Source of the DNA: Borrelia hispanica CRI
Lineage (GTDB): Bacteria; Spirochaetota; Spirochaetia; Borreliales; Borreliaceae
Reading direction: 5' to 3'
DNA: 64,000 nt
Assembly (NCBI RefSeq): GCF_000500065.1
Contig: NZ_AYOU01000121.1
Coordinates: forward strand, 62,001-126,000
The translations under genes and the position numbers were made by a program. Below the pieces are notes generated by a model, which was not told the origin of the DNA, did no database searches, and worked only from the letters and a program-made list of their open reading frames with translations. Shown here piece by piece: positions 8,173 through 17,834 of the stretch; position 1 is the first letter of the stretch, and each line of letters opens with the position of its first letter.

Positions 8173-8994
8173 TTGAAAATAGAATTGCGAGATATTTCAT
8201 TTTCGTATTATAAGACTAATGTTTATTTGAATGTAAATTTATCTGTTGAAAGGGCTCAAAATTATTTGGTTCTTGGTAAGAATGGAGTAGGAAAAACCAC
8301 TTTGCTTAGGCTTATTAGTGGACTTTTAAATCCATCTACAGGAGAGTTGCTATTTAATTCTTTAAAGACTTTTCCAAGAAATCCTTTAAATTTAGTAAAT
8401 TTATTTTTTGTTCCGGAAGAGTTTTCTTTGCCTGATATTTCTTTAAATGATTATTATAAATCTTTGTGTAAATTTTATCCAAATTTCAAGGAAGAAAATT
8501 TTAAGGAATATTTATTAAGATTTGAATTAGATATTAATCTTAAGTTATCATCTGCGTCATATGGGCAGAAGAAAAAAAGTATTATTGCTTTCTCTGTTGC
8601 TACAGGTGTTCCTGTTTTGATATTTGATGAACCTACAAATGGGCTTGATATTGCGTCAAAAAATGTTTTTAGAGATATTTTAAGTAATTTAAGAAATACG
8701 ATGGTTTTTATTACAGGACATAATGTTAGAGATTTATCAGATATTGTAGAACATTTGATCATTGTTGGTAATAATGATGTTCTCTTTTCAGATTCAGTGT
8801 CTCATATTAAGAATAATTATAAAGTTAGGATTGTAGATAAATTGGATGGAGAAGAACTTTATTATGAAAAAGTAAAAGATGGATTTAAATCACTTTATTA
8901 TGAAAGTGGTACTTTTGATAATAATAATTTTGACATTGAATTTTTCTTTTTATATGTTGTTAATGATAGTTTAAAGGATTTTTCGAATGTTTAG
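8173..8994 (+). CDS. ABC transporter ATP-binding protein
   Basis: A 273-residue ATPase that should drive the membrane protein encoded immediately downstream. Walker A (GKNGVGKTTLL), Walker B with D-loop (LIFDEPTNGLD) and the switch His (FITGHNVRD) are present. The signature motif is unusual, SYGQ in place of SGGQ (ASYGQKKKS). The short form and the partner type fit an export or membrane-modification ABC system, but the substrate is unknown. The start is TTG, chosen because AAGGAG precedes it by about 10 bases and there is no in-frame ATG near it. The 3' end overlaps the next gene by 8 bases. Confidence 0.9.
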   Translation: MKIELRDISFSYYKTNVYLNVNLSVERAQNYLVLGKNGVGKTTLLRLISGLLNPSTGELLFNSLKTFPRNPLNLVNLFFVPEEFSLPDISLNDYYKSLCKFYPNFKEENFKEYLLRFELDINLKLSSASYGQKKKSIIAFSVATGVPVLIFDEPTNGLDIASKNVFRDILSNLRNTMVFITGHNVRDLSDIVEHLIIVGNNDVLFSDSVSHIKNNYKVRIVDKLDGEELYYEKVKDGFKSLYYESGTFDNNNFDIEFFFLYVVNDSLKDFSNV

Positions 8995-9868
8995 TTTGAA
9001 GAGATTTTTTTTATTATTTAATATAGATTTTGTTTATCATAAGAAATTTTATTTTTACTTTGTTATGTCAATTTTTTTGATTTTTCCTTTTATTCATATT
9101 TTTTTCAAAAGTTATTTGGGTTTTAATCTAGTTGAACTTGTGGTTTCTAATCAGCCGTTAGACAATATAGTATTTTTTTTGATTTTATTTTGTATGATGT
9201 ATTTCGTTTCAATATATAATATGTTTAATTATTTTAAATCGATTCATGATCCACTTAAAAATGTGTTTTATTTGTCTTTACCCGTTTCTACTCTAGAGAA
9301 ATATTTGTTTGTTTTGTCTAAATTTTTATTTTTATTTCCTTTATTTGTAGCCATTTGTTGTTATATGGGTGCCAATATAACTGTGTTATTGGATAAGAAG
9401 CTTTTTTTGGGCGATCAAACAAAGAGTTTGTCTTTTGATGTCTTTGTTATGTTTGTTGGCGATACTTATCTTATCTATTTTATTGGATTTTCTATGTTAT
9501 TGTTATTGAGAATTGTATTTAAGAGATTTGCTTTTTTTAAGTCGGTTGTTATTATAAGTTTATGTTATACATCATTGATCGTCTTATTTAATTTTATGAT
9601 GTTTTTTGTTAATAACTACTTATTCGAACTTAAAAATAATTTTGATAAGTGGGGAGAGTATTATTTCATTCAGTATATTAGTATATCTTTTGCATTATGT
9701 AGTTATTTTTATTCATATTTTTTGCTTAGAAATGTGGGAAATTTAAGTACTAAAAAAATTAATTCTAATATTTTATTGGGCTTGATGTCTTTTTTCGTTA
9801 TATTTGTCTTTTGTTTTGTGATATTTTTACTTCTTTATGTAATTTATGCGTATATACTTCATGCTTAA
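8987..9868 (+). CDS. ABC transporter membrane subunit (predicted)
   Basis: A 293-residue, very hydrophobic and Phe-rich protein with about six membrane segments (roughly 20-40, 58-75, 105-125, 150-170, 185-205 and 265-290). It overlaps the ATPase gene by 8 bases, which argues that the two form one transporter and are translationally coupled. I recognise no family motif; the permease role is inferred from topology and pairing, as with BB0573/BB0574 of B. burgdorferi. Confidence 0.75.
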   Translation: MFSLKRFFLLFNIDFVYHKKFYFYFVMSIFLIFPFIHIFFKSYLGFNLVELVVSNQPLDNIVFFLILFCMMYFVSIYNMFNYFKSIHDPLKNVFYLSLPVSTLEKYLFVLSKFLFLFPLFVAICCYMGANITVLLDKKLFLGDQTKSLSFDVFVMFVGDTYLIYFIGFSMLLLLRIVFKRFAFFKSVVIISLCYTSLIVLFNFMMFFVNNYLFELKNNFDKWGEYYFIQYISISFALCSYFYSYFLLRNVGNLSTKKINSNILLGLMSFFVIFVFCFVIFLLLYVIYAYILHA

Positions 9869-10143
9869 CAATGGGTCATGATTGATTTTTGAATGGAATA
9901 AATGTTAATTTTTATAATTAATATTTTTGTTTAAAATTTTAACTTAAAGGTAATTTTTTGTCTGTATATAAATATTACATAAAACATTTATTTTGTATAG
10001 AGATTAGTAAAATATTATTCTTAATTTGTATAAGTCTTTTTATAATAGTGCATTATCTCAAGAATTTATAACATTTTAAAATGTAGTTAAAGGCTTTGTA
10101 GGCCTTTGTATTGCGTATTGAGTTTATTTGGAGGGTGTTAATA

Positions 10144-11751
10144 GTGGATAATCTAAAGATTTTGGTAATAACAGGTGGTGTAATTTCTGGAATAGGTAAA
10201 GGGGTTACTTCTGCAAGTATTGCAAGATTGTTTAAGGATAATTTGAAAATAACACCAATTAAATGTGATGGTTATTTAAATACTGATCCTGGGACTATTA
10301 ATCCTGTTGAACATGGAGAAGTTTTTGTGCTTGATGATGGTGGAGAAGTTGATATGGATTTTGGTCATTATGAGAGATTTTTAAACCAGAATTCTAAATC
10401 TAGTTGGAATATTACAATGGGAAAAATATATAAAAATATTCTTGAAAATGAGAGGCGTGGAAAATATTTAGGTAGAACTGTGCAGCTTATTCCTCATGTT
10501 ACTAATGAAATTAAAGAGACAATTTTAAATATTGCTAGAGAAGAGCATAGTGAACTTTTAGTTATTGAAATTGGTGGTACTGTGGGAGATATGGAGAATA
10601 TCTTGTTTATTGAGGCAATGAGACAGATAAGATATGAAATTGGAATTGATAATATTGCTTTTGTTCATTTAACTTATATTCCAAATCCTGCTGGGATAAA
10701 TGAACAAAAATCTAAACCTACTCAACAGAGTGTTAAGACTTTAAATAAAGCCGGAATTTTTCCTGATTTAATTGTTGCAAGAAGTTCTCAACTCTTAACA
10801 AAGCAAATAAGAGATAAAATAGCAATGTTTTGTAATGTTGATGCCTCTTGTATTGTTGATAATATTGATGTTGCAACTATTTATGAAATCCCTATATCTT
10901 TTTATAAACAAGGATTGCATAAAATTTTAGGTTCAAAATTGAAAATTAATGTTACACCTAAGGTGGATGGTCTTGAAAAGTTAGTAAATGTAATAAAGAG
11001 AAATCTTCTCTCTCCCCAAAAGGTTGTAAATATTGCTATTTGTGGTAAATATACTGAACTTGGTGATTCTTATGCATCAATATTTGAGTCTTTAACTCAT
11101 GTTTCTGCCAATTTGGATATCTTAGTTAAGACAACTGTCATTGACGGTATTAATTTTGATGAGAAAATGATGGAAGGTGTAGATGGCATAGTTGTGCCTG
11201 GAGGATTTGGAAGTCGAGGGTATGAAGGTAAGATTCGTGCAATTAAATATGCTCGTGAGAATAATATTCCTTTTCTTGGTATTTGTCTTGGAATGCAACT
11301 TGCAGTTATTGAATTTGCACGTAATGTTTGTGGGATATTTGATGCTGATACTGAGGAGATTTTATCTGAAGATAATGTTATGTTGAATTCTATAAATCCT
11401 GTTATTCATTTGTTATCTGAGCAAAAAGAACTTGAGAATAAGGGTGCTACAATGCGACTTGGAGGATATCCCGTTTTACTTAAAAAAGATACTCTTGCTT
11501 TTAAACTTTATGGAAATGATATGATTATTGAGAGATTTAGGCATAGATATGAAGTTAATAATGATTATCTTGATTTATTTAGCAAATATGGTCTTGTTGT
11601 TTCTGGATTTTCTGAAGATTTTCAAATAGTAAAAATAATAGAGATACCTAAAAATAAATTTTTTGTGGCTTGTCAGTTTCATCCTGAGCTTATTACTAGA
11701 TTGGAAAATCCGTCTAAACTTTTTGTAGGATTAGTAAAAGCATGTCTTTAA
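10144..11751 (+). CDS. pyrG: CTP synthase
   Basis: Converts UTP to CTP using ammonia from glutamine. The N-terminal synthase domain starts with [14 protein letters not shown] and has the DPGT...EHGEV region. The glutaminase domain has [11 protein letters not shown], the nucleophile Cys in [10 protein letters not shown], and the His-Glu pair in FHPEL. The frame is open upstream to a TTG at 10111, but GTG 10144 has GGAGGG 8 bases before it and gives the usual family N-terminus, so it is chosen (535 residues). A small hairpin, AAAGGC and GCCTTT around a 7-base loop (10089-10107), lies in the leader. A TATAAT at 10041-10046 may be its -10 box. Confidence 0.96.
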   Translation: MDNLKILVITGGVISGIGKGVTSASIARLFKDNLKITPIKCDGYLNTDPGTINPVEHGEVFVLDDGGEVDMDFGHYERFLNQNSKSSWNITMGKIYKNILENERRGKYLGRTVQLIPHVTNEIKETILNIAREEHSELLVIEIGGTVGDMENILFIEAMRQIRYEIGIDNIAFVHLTYIPNPAGINEQKSKPTQQSVKTLNKAGIFPDLIVARSSQLLTKQIRDKIAMFCNVDASCIVDNIDVATIYEIPISFYKQGLHKILGSKLKINVTPKVDGLEKLVNVIKRNLLSPQKVVNIAICGKYTELGDSYASIFESLTHVSANLDILVKTTVIDGINFDEKMMEGVDGIVVPGGFGSRGYEGKIRAIKYARENNIPFLGICLGMQLAVIEFARNVCGIFDADTEEILSEDNVMLNSINPVIHLLSEQKELENKGATMRLGGYPVLLKKDTLAFKLYGNDMIIERFRHRYEVNNDYLDLFSKYGLVVSGFSEDFQIVKIIEIPKNKFFVACQFHPELITRLENPSKLFVGLVKACL

Positions 11752-11811
11752 TTTAAAAATTCAACATGTTTTGTAGGTAATTTTTTATGATATTTGGTTA
11801 GGAGGTATAAG

Positions 11812-12399
11812 ATGAATGAAAGTGATGTTAAAAGAGCAATCTCTATGAAGAGATTGGTTAAATATTTTTTTGATGAACTTAAGTATAGAATGAAAATACC
11901 TTGTTTGAGACATAATAATCAATATATGAGTAAAAAATATATATTGCTTAATCTTTTAAGGAAAATAGCAAACCTTTCGTTTTATGAGCAATATGAAATT
12001 GAGGAACAATTTTTTCTTGATATTTTAGGAAAAGGTGTGTTAGCAGATGCGGTACTTATTAAAAGATTGGATTATGAAAAGTGTGTTATTATTGGTATTA
12101 TTGAGGCAAAAGCAGAGCATGTTGATCTTGAGTATGAACTTAGTAGATTTTTGATTCAAGGTGATAAGGTTAATGTTCTTTTTTGGCAACCTAAAAGGAT
12201 ACTTTTAAAACAAAATGAAGAATTAGTTATATTAGATGCAGATGACATTTTTAAATTAGATAACGATTTTTATTTGCCATTGGTAAAAGAGAGACTGGAA
12301 GACTTTATTAATATTTTTGTGAAATTTTTTTCTTATAATAATATATTATTTGACTATAATAAAATAACAGGTAAGTATTCTTTCATTAGGAGTAAGTAA
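11812..12399 (+). CDS. Conserved hypothetical protein with restriction-nuclease-like core
   Basis: A 195-residue soluble protein. Residues about 62-125 resemble the N-terminal domain of type I restriction R subunits and related PD-(D/E)XK nucleases: an acid at D79 (LADAVLI), then a beta strand ending in E98-A-K100 (IIGIIEAKAEH), then a helix with YELSRFL. No helicase domain or methyltransferase partner is nearby, so this is not a restriction system as it stands. ATG 11812 is preferred over upstream in-frame starts because AGGAGG (11800-11805) is correctly spaced before it. It lies between pyrG and a chemoreceptor gene. A DNA- or RNA-processing role is only inferred. Confidence 0.75.
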   Translation: MNESDVKRAISMKRLVKYFFDELKYRMKIPCLRHNNQYMSKKYILLNLLRKIANLSFYEQYEIEEQFFLDILGKGVLADAVLIKRLDYEKCVIIGIIEAKAEHVDLEYELSRFLIQGDKVNVLFWQPKRILLKQNEELVILDADDIFKLDNDFYLPLVKERLEDFINIFVKFFSYNNILFDYNKITGKYSFIRSK

Positions 12400-12471
12400 A
12401 ATAATAATTTATAGATATTTGTGTTTTATTTATGATATTATTAATAATAATTAGATTAAATTTGTTTTATA

Positions 12472-12501
12472 TTGTTAGAAAATTCTTTTTTATGGTAAAA
12501 T
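12472..12501 (+). promoter_or_regulatory. Promoter abutting the chemoreceptor start codon
   Basis: TTGTTA (12472-12477), an 18-base spacer ending in TGG, and TAAAAT (12496-12501). The ATG is at 12508, so transcription is predicted to begin at or within a base or two of the ATG, and no Shine-Dalgarno sequence is visible. Confidence 0.55.
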
Positions 12502-12507
12502 TTTTTC

Positions 12508-13683
12508 ATGTATAAATTTCCATTTTTTTGTAAAAAAAAATCTGCTGCGGCTGGTGTTAAAGACAATTCTTTTAATGATGTTGAAAATATTGATGATATT
12601 AGTATATGTGAGAATGAAAGTTCTTTAAAAGAAATGGTGAGGGGTTTTTATCACGCCAAGTCTTCTATTAGTAATGTATTAATTAATATTGAATTTTTAT
12701 ATAAAAATTTATTTTCTGGTTTTGTAAATGTTGAGAAGGTTTGCGTATCACTTATCAGTAAGGTAAATGATGGTCGAATTAAAGTAAGTGCTATTTTTGA
12801 AGATATTGAAAAAAATAATAAAGAAAAATTACAAAAAGTTACTGATATTATTATGGATGTTCAAAAAAGTTTAGAGACCATTAATAGTTTTTTAGGTGCA
12901 ACTAATATGATTTCTCTTAATGCTAAACTTGAAGCGGCAAGAGCAAAAGAGTATGGAAAGGGATTTTCTGTTGTTGCTGATGAGATTAAAAGATTATCAG
13001 ATCAAGCAAAGGGTGTTATGAATATGATTTCTGTTAAGGAAATTGAGCAGGTGTCTACAAATTTGGTTTCTGAAAATATTAAGGAATTACAATTAGGTAT
13101 TGATAATCTTTTTTTAAATATGATAGAAAAACTTACTTCGCTTGAAGAATCATTTAAATATTGTATTGGTCAACAAGGTGAATTTTCAACCTTAATTAAT
13201 GAGCTTGAAAATATTGAAGCTAGTGTTTCTTATTTGTCAAGAAATTGTGATTCTTTATTTGCTTCTAAAGCTTTTGTATATTCTAATGATGAATTTTTAA
13301 AGGAATTGGAATTTATTATTTCAGAACATATGTCTTGGATGAGTGTTGTAAAAGCAATTGTTGATAATCAAAAAAATATGGCAATCCAAAGTGATCCTAT
13401 GAAACATGGTTTTGGGTTGTTTTATCAAGGTTTTGCTCCAAAAGAGCTTGAGATTAGAGAAGTTTGGGAAAAGATTTATTCTGATTATTTAAATATTCAT
13501 AAGCTTGTTGTTGATATAATCAAAATTTTTTCACAGGGTAATTTTAACGATGCTGATTTGAAGCATGCAAGGGATTTTTTAATGCAGGCTGAAAATTTAT
13601 CGAATGAAATAATTAGTAGACTTGAATCTGTTAAAAACATGGTAGTTGAATGTGAAAATCAGAGCATTAATGTTTTTTGCTAA
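12508..13683 (+). CDS. mcp1: Cytosolic methyl-accepting chemotaxis protein with CZB-like C-terminus
   Basis: A 391-residue chemoreceptor with no membrane segment. The signalling hairpin is clear around residues 130-175 (LGATNMISLNAKLEAARA, then KGFSVVADEIKRLSDQ). It is shorter than a full receptor and has no recognisable N-terminal sensor. The C-terminal 120 residues look like a CZB (chemoreceptor zinc-binding) domain: EHMSW with H274, then HGFGLFY at 300-306 in place of the usual CxLGxWY motif, and H331 in NIHKL. The zinc-site Cys therefore appears to be replaced by H300, and the first His of the final HxxxH is Y327. CZB domains sense zinc or hypochlorous acid through that Cys. It matches the position of BB0578. 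Confidence 0.85.
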   Translation: MYKFPFFCKKKSAAAGVKDNSFNDVENIDDISICENESSLKEMVRGFYHAKSSISNVLINIEFLYKNLFSGFVNVEKVCVSLISKVNDGRIKVSAIFEDIEKNNKEKLQKVTDIIMDVQKSLETINSFLGATNMISLNAKLEAARAKEYGKGFSVVADEIKRLSDQAKGVMNMISVKEIEQVSTNLVSENIKELQLGIDNLFLNMIEKLTSLEESFKYCIGQQGEFSTLINELENIEASVSYLSRNCDSLFASKAFVYSNDEFLKELEFIISEHMSWMSVVKAIVDNQKNMAIQSDPMKHGFGLFYQGFAPKELEIREVWEKIYSDYLNIHKLVVDIIKIFSQGNFNDADLKHARDFLMQAENLSNEIISRLESVKNMVVECENQSINVFC

Positions 13684-13806
13684 TTTAAAGTTATTGTTTG
13701 TGTTATTCTAGTTTATAAGTAGTTTAAAGATTTTTCATTTAATTATTTTACTTTAGTTTAAGGTATTTGCTATTAAAAGGTCGAGTTTTATTTTGGTAAG
13801 ATAAGT

Positions 13807-16800
13807 ATGAATTTAAAAGCTAAGTTTGTTCATTTGCATGTGCATTCAGATTTTTCACTCTTAGATGGAGCTGCAAAGATTGTAGATATTGTGTCAAAGG
13901 CTAAAGAGTACAATATGTCTCATATTGCGTTGACTGATCATGGTAATCTTTTTGGTGCTATTAAGTTTTATAGAGAGGCAAAAAAAGTAGGCATTAAGCC
14001 CATAATTGGTATTGAAGCCTATATGTCAAATACTTTAAAACATATAAAGAAGAATGATGAATTTGGAAAACCGTATTATCATTTAATTCTTCTTGCAAAG
14101 AATGAGCAAGGATATAAGAATTTATTGAAACTTACAAGTGTTTCTTATCTTGAGGGATTTTATTATAGGCCTAGGATGGATAGAGATGATCTTGCAAAGT
14201 ATTCAGAAGGGCTTATTTGTATGTCTGCATGTATTGGAGGCATTATTCCTCAGTTGATTCTTTCAAATAGATTTGATGATGCAAGGAATGAAATTCTTTG
14301 GTTTAAAAATACTTTTGGAGATGATTTTTATCTTGAATTGCAACGTCATGGAATTAAACAACAAGATATAGTTAATGAAAGATTAATAGCTTATTCTAAA
14401 GAGCTTGATGTTCAGTTGAGTGTGTCTAATGATTCTCATTATGTCAATAAAGAGGATGCTGCAGCTCAAGATATTATTGTTTGTATTGGTACTGGTGCTA
14501 AGAGAAGCGATGCTGGTAGATTTAAAATGGAAACGGATGAATTTTATCTTAAGTCTCCAGAAGAAATGTGTGAACTTTTTAAAGATTTACCAGAGGCTTT
14601 GGCAAATACTCTAAAGATTGCTGAGAAATGTAATGATTTTGAAATTAAATTTCCAGGACCTATTTTCCCTGAGTATCATATACCCGAGAAATTTGGTACT
14701 CAGGGAAAATATTTAGAACATTTAACACTTGAAGGTTTGAAATTTAGATATGCAGACATAACCGATAATATTAAGGAGCGTGCTTTTTATGAGCTCTCAA
14801 CAATTATTAATATGGGATTTGAGGCATATTTTTTAATTGTGTGGGATTTTATTAAGTTTGCTCATGATAATGATATTCCTGTTGGTCCTGGTCGTGGTTC
14901 TGGAGCGGGTTCTATTGTTGCATATGCTTTACGTATTACTGATGTTGATCCTTTAAAATATAATTTGCTCTTTGAGAGATTTTTAAATCCTGAACGTGTT
15001 TCTATGCCTGATTTTGATATTGATTTTTGCTTTGAAGGTAGAGATGAGGTTATAAAGTATGTTACAAAAAAGTATGGAGAAGATAAGGTTGCACAGATAA
15101 TTACTTTTGGAACTCTAAAACCCAAGGCTGTATTTAAGGATGTGGGTAGGGTCTTAGATATTCCTTTTGTTCAATCTAATGAGATTACTAAACTTATTCC
15201 CGATGGTCCAAAAGTTTCCTTGAGAGAAGTTTTGAAAGATAAGGCATTGCAAGAATATTTAAATAAGGGGCCTGTTTATAATGAGTTAATGGAAGCAGCT
15301 CTTGTTCTTGAAGGCATGAATAGACATGCATCAACACATGCAGCAGGTATTGTGATTGCTAGAACTTCTTTAACAGATTATGTTCCTCTTTATAAGGACT
15401 ATAAGCAAGACACAGTCTCTACACAGTATACTATGGATTTATTAGAGGATTGTGGTCTTGTAAAGATGGATTTTCTTGGACTTAAGACATTAACTTTAAT
15501 AAAAAATGCAGAGAAACTTATTAAGATTACTAATCCTGATTTTAGTATTGCTACTATTTCTGATAGTGATGCTAAGACGTTTAAAATGCTTTCTGAAGGG
15601 CGTAGTACTTCTGTTTTTCAGTTTGAATCTGAAGGTATGCAGCAAATTTTGAAAGATTCGAAACCTGATAGTATTGAAGATTTGATTGCTTTAAATGCAC
15701 TTTATCGTCCAGGGCCTATGCAATTTATACCACAATTTGTTGCTGCTAAGACGGGGGCTAAGCGCATTAAATATCCTCATCCAGATTTAACAGAGGTTTT
15801 AAAACCAACTTATGGTGTTATTGTTTATCAAGAACAAGTTATGGAAGTTGCAAAAATTATTGGTGGATTTTCTCTTGGAAAAGCAGATATTTTAAGACGA
15901 GCAATGGGTAAAAAGAAAGAAGATGAAATGAATAGGATGAAAGTTGACTTTATAAAAGGTGCTCTTGAGAAAGGTTATGATGAAACACTTGCAAGTGATA
16001 TATTTGAACTTTTAAAGCCTTTTGCTGGTTATGGTTTTAATAAATCACATGCAGCTGCTTATTCTTTAATAGCTTATCAAACAGCATATCTTAAAGCTAA
16101 TTATCCTGCAAGTTTTATGGCTGCTAACTTGACAAATGAAATTAATAATACTGAAAAATTGTCTTACTATATTGAAGAGACAAAATCGATGGGAATTAAT
16201 GTTTTAAGACCCGATATAAATCAATCTTTTAAAGATTTTCGTGTAGTTGGTTCTGATATTTCTTATGGTCTTAATGGAATTAAAAATATTGGTGAACTAA
16301 TGGTTGATCTTATACTGAATGAGAGACAAGAAAATGGAGAATATAAGTCTTTTGAAGATTTTATTAAAAGAGTAGATGACAAAGTTATAAATAAAAAATT
16401 TCTTGAGGCTTCAATAAAGTCTGGTCTTTTTGATAGTCTTGGGCAAAATAGAAGAACACTTATTGAAAATCTTGATAAATTAATAGCTTTTGTATTAGAA
16501 AATGAGAATGCAAAAAAACAGGGACAAAATAGTTTATTTGGTTCTCAAAATGTTTTGGAAGAGACTTTTAATTACAATTTGTTTGAGGAATATTCTTATC
16601 TTGAGCTTTTAGGGTTTGAAAAGGAGCTTTTAGGTTTTTATGTGTCTGGACATCCTCTTGATCCTTATAAATCAGAATTGGAATTTTTTACAAACTTTAA
16701 TGTTGTCAAAGATCTTGCATCTAGGAGAAATACTATTGTTAAATTTGCAGGTAGCTTAAACTTTATAAGAGTTGTTCATCTGAAGAAAAATAATGCTAGG

Positions 16801-17241
16801 ATGGCTTTTGGAATTGTTGAAAATTTTGAAGGTTCAATCGAAATTGTGGTTTTTCCTGAGAGTTATGAGCGATATAAACATTTATTGATTGAAGATGATG
16901 TGATTGGTGTTATAGGGAAGCTTACATTTAGTAGAGATAAGTTTTCCATAATAGTTGAGAAAATTCTAACTATAAAAGAAATTTCTATTAATAAAATTAA
17001 TAATCTTCATATTAAATTTACTAATACGGGATTAAATGATTCTAATCTTTTGACTTCTTTAAAAAATAAAATCTTTGATCTTGAGGATAATACGGGATTT
17101 TCATATGTTTATCTTTATTTAAAAAATAACGGTAGAGACTTAAAACTTAAAATGGATTTAATTCTAAATTTTAAACCAGATGAGTTTAAAATTAATGAAT
17201 TAAGAGACCATAAAATAGTGGAGGATATTTGGTTTGATTAG
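13807..17241 (+). CDS. dnaE: DNA polymerase III alpha subunit
   Basis: The replicative polymerase, 1144 residues, normal for DnaE. An N-terminal PHP domain (FVHLHVHSDFSLLDG, ALTDHGNL) is followed by the C-family palm with catalytic acids in PDFDIDF, the GPGRGSGAGS loop, the thumb and fingers region (YRPGPM, YQEQVM, ILRRAMGKKK, GYGFNKSHAAAYS), a helix-hairpin-helix region and an OB-fold near 985-1060. A short weak ribosome site (GGTAAG) precedes the ATG. The two downstream genes follow within 11 and 9 bases and are probably co-transcribed. Confidence 0.98.
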   Translation: MNLKAKFVHLHVHSDFSLLDGAAKIVDIVSKAKEYNMSHIALTDHGNLFGAIKFYREAKKVGIKPIIGIEAYMSNTLKHIKKNDEFGKPYYHLILLAKNEQGYKNLLKLTSVSYLEGFYYRPRMDRDDLAKYSEGLICMSACIGGIIPQLILSNRFDDARNEILWFKNTFGDDFYLELQRHGIKQQDIVNERLIAYSKELDVQLSVSNDSHYVNKEDAAAQDIIVCIGTGAKRSDAGRFKMETDEFYLKSPEEMCELFKDLPEALANTLKIAEKCNDFEIKFPGPIFPEYHIPEKFGTQGKYLEHLTLEGLKFRYADITDNIKERAFYELSTIINMGFEAYFLIVWDFIKFAHDNDIPVGPGRGSGAGSIVAYALRITDVDPLKYNLLFERFLNPERVSMPDFDIDFCFEGRDEVIKYVTKKYGEDKVAQIITFGTLKPKAVFKDVGRVLDIPFVQSNEITKLIPDGPKVSLREVLKDKALQEYLNKGPVYNELMEAALVLEGMNRHASTHAAGIVIARTSLTDYVPLYKDYKQDTVSTQYTMDLLEDCGLVKMDFLGLKTLTLIKNAEKLIKITNPDFSIATISDSDAKTFKMLSEGRSTSVFQFESEGMQQILKDSKPDSIEDLIALNALYRPGPMQFIPQFVAAKTGAKRIKYPHPDLTEVLKPTYGVIVYQEQVMEVAKIIGGFSLGKADILRRAMGKKKEDEMNRMKVDFIKGALEKGYDETLASDIFELLKPFAGYGFNKSHAAAYSLIAYQTAYLKANYPASFMAANLTNEINNTEKLSYYIEETKSMGINVLRPDINQSFKDFRVVGSDISYGLNGIKNIGELMVDLILNERQENGEYKSFEDFIKRVDDKVINKKFLEASIKSGLFDSLGQNRRTLIENLDKLIAFVLENENAKKQGQNSLFGSQNVLEETFNYNLFEEYSYLELLGFEKELLGFYVSGHPLDPYKSELEFFTNFNVVKDLASRRNTIVKFAGSLNFIRVVHLKKNNARMAFGIVENFEGSIEIVVFPESYERYKHLLIEDDVIGVIGKLTFSRDKFSIIVEKILTIKEISINKINNLHIKFTNTGLNDSNLLTSLKNKIFDLEDNTGFSYVYLYLKNNGRDLKLKMDLILNFKPDEFKINELRDHKIVEDIWFD

Positions 17242-17252
17242 GAGGATTAGTT

Positions 17253-17825
17253 GTGATAACAGAGACTTTAATTGTATTTTTGAACATTTATAGAATTTTA
17301 ATTTTAATTAGAATTCTTCTTAGTTGGTTGGTATCCTCAGGAATTAGTTCTAATGCATTTTTTAGATTTATATATAATGTAACAGAGCCATTTTTATCTG
17401 TTTTTAGAAGCATTAGATTTTTTAGGTTTGGTATTTATGATTTCTCACCAATTGCAGCTTTAATTACTATTACGATAATCGAGAGAATGTTATCTTATGG
17501 TAATTATAAGCTTTCTACTTTTATAGTATTATTTATTATGGAAGCTTGGGGAATATTTAGAAGTATTTTTTTTGCTCTTATTTTTTTCTTTGTTTTAAGA
17601 GTGGTATTTCTATTTTTACATTTATTTGATGGTACTGATTTTATGAGGAGCGTTGATTCTTTATTAGTGCCGTTATCTTTTAAGATAAAAAATATAGTTA
17701 CAGATAAGCATATGTCTTATGCTATTAGTTTAATTGTAGCAGCATCATTACTTTTAGCATTTATAATTATTTGTGAGCAAGCTATAATGGCTATTAATAT
17801 TTTAAGCTTTTATTTGCCTTTTTAG
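17253..17825 (+). CDS. YggT-family membrane protein
   Basis: A 190-residue membrane protein with two YggT-like units of two helices each. The first unit has the signature ILIRILLSWL...NAFFRFIYNVTEPFL, and the second has the similar LRVVFLFLHLFDGTDFMRSVDSLLVPL. YggT proteins are integral membrane proteins associated with osmotic tolerance, division or envelope function, depending on species. The start is GTG with AGGAGG 6 bases upstream. The gene lies 11 bases after dnaE and 9 before recG. Confidence 0.85.
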   Translation: MITETLIVFLNIYRILILIRILLSWLVSSGISSNAFFRFIYNVTEPFLSVFRSIRFFRFGIYDFSPIAALITITIIERMLSYGNYKLSTFIVLFIMEAWGIFRSIFFALIFFFVLRVVFLFLHLFDGTDFMRSVDSLLVPLSFKIKNIVTDKHMSYAISLIVAASLLLAFIIICEQAIMAINILSFYLPF

Positions 17826-17834
17826 GGATTTTTT

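Noticed and set aside
9869-10143. Possible gene or sRNA in the gap before pyrG
   Set aside because: Only a -10-like box and a short hairpin are visible; no open frame of any length with coding features.
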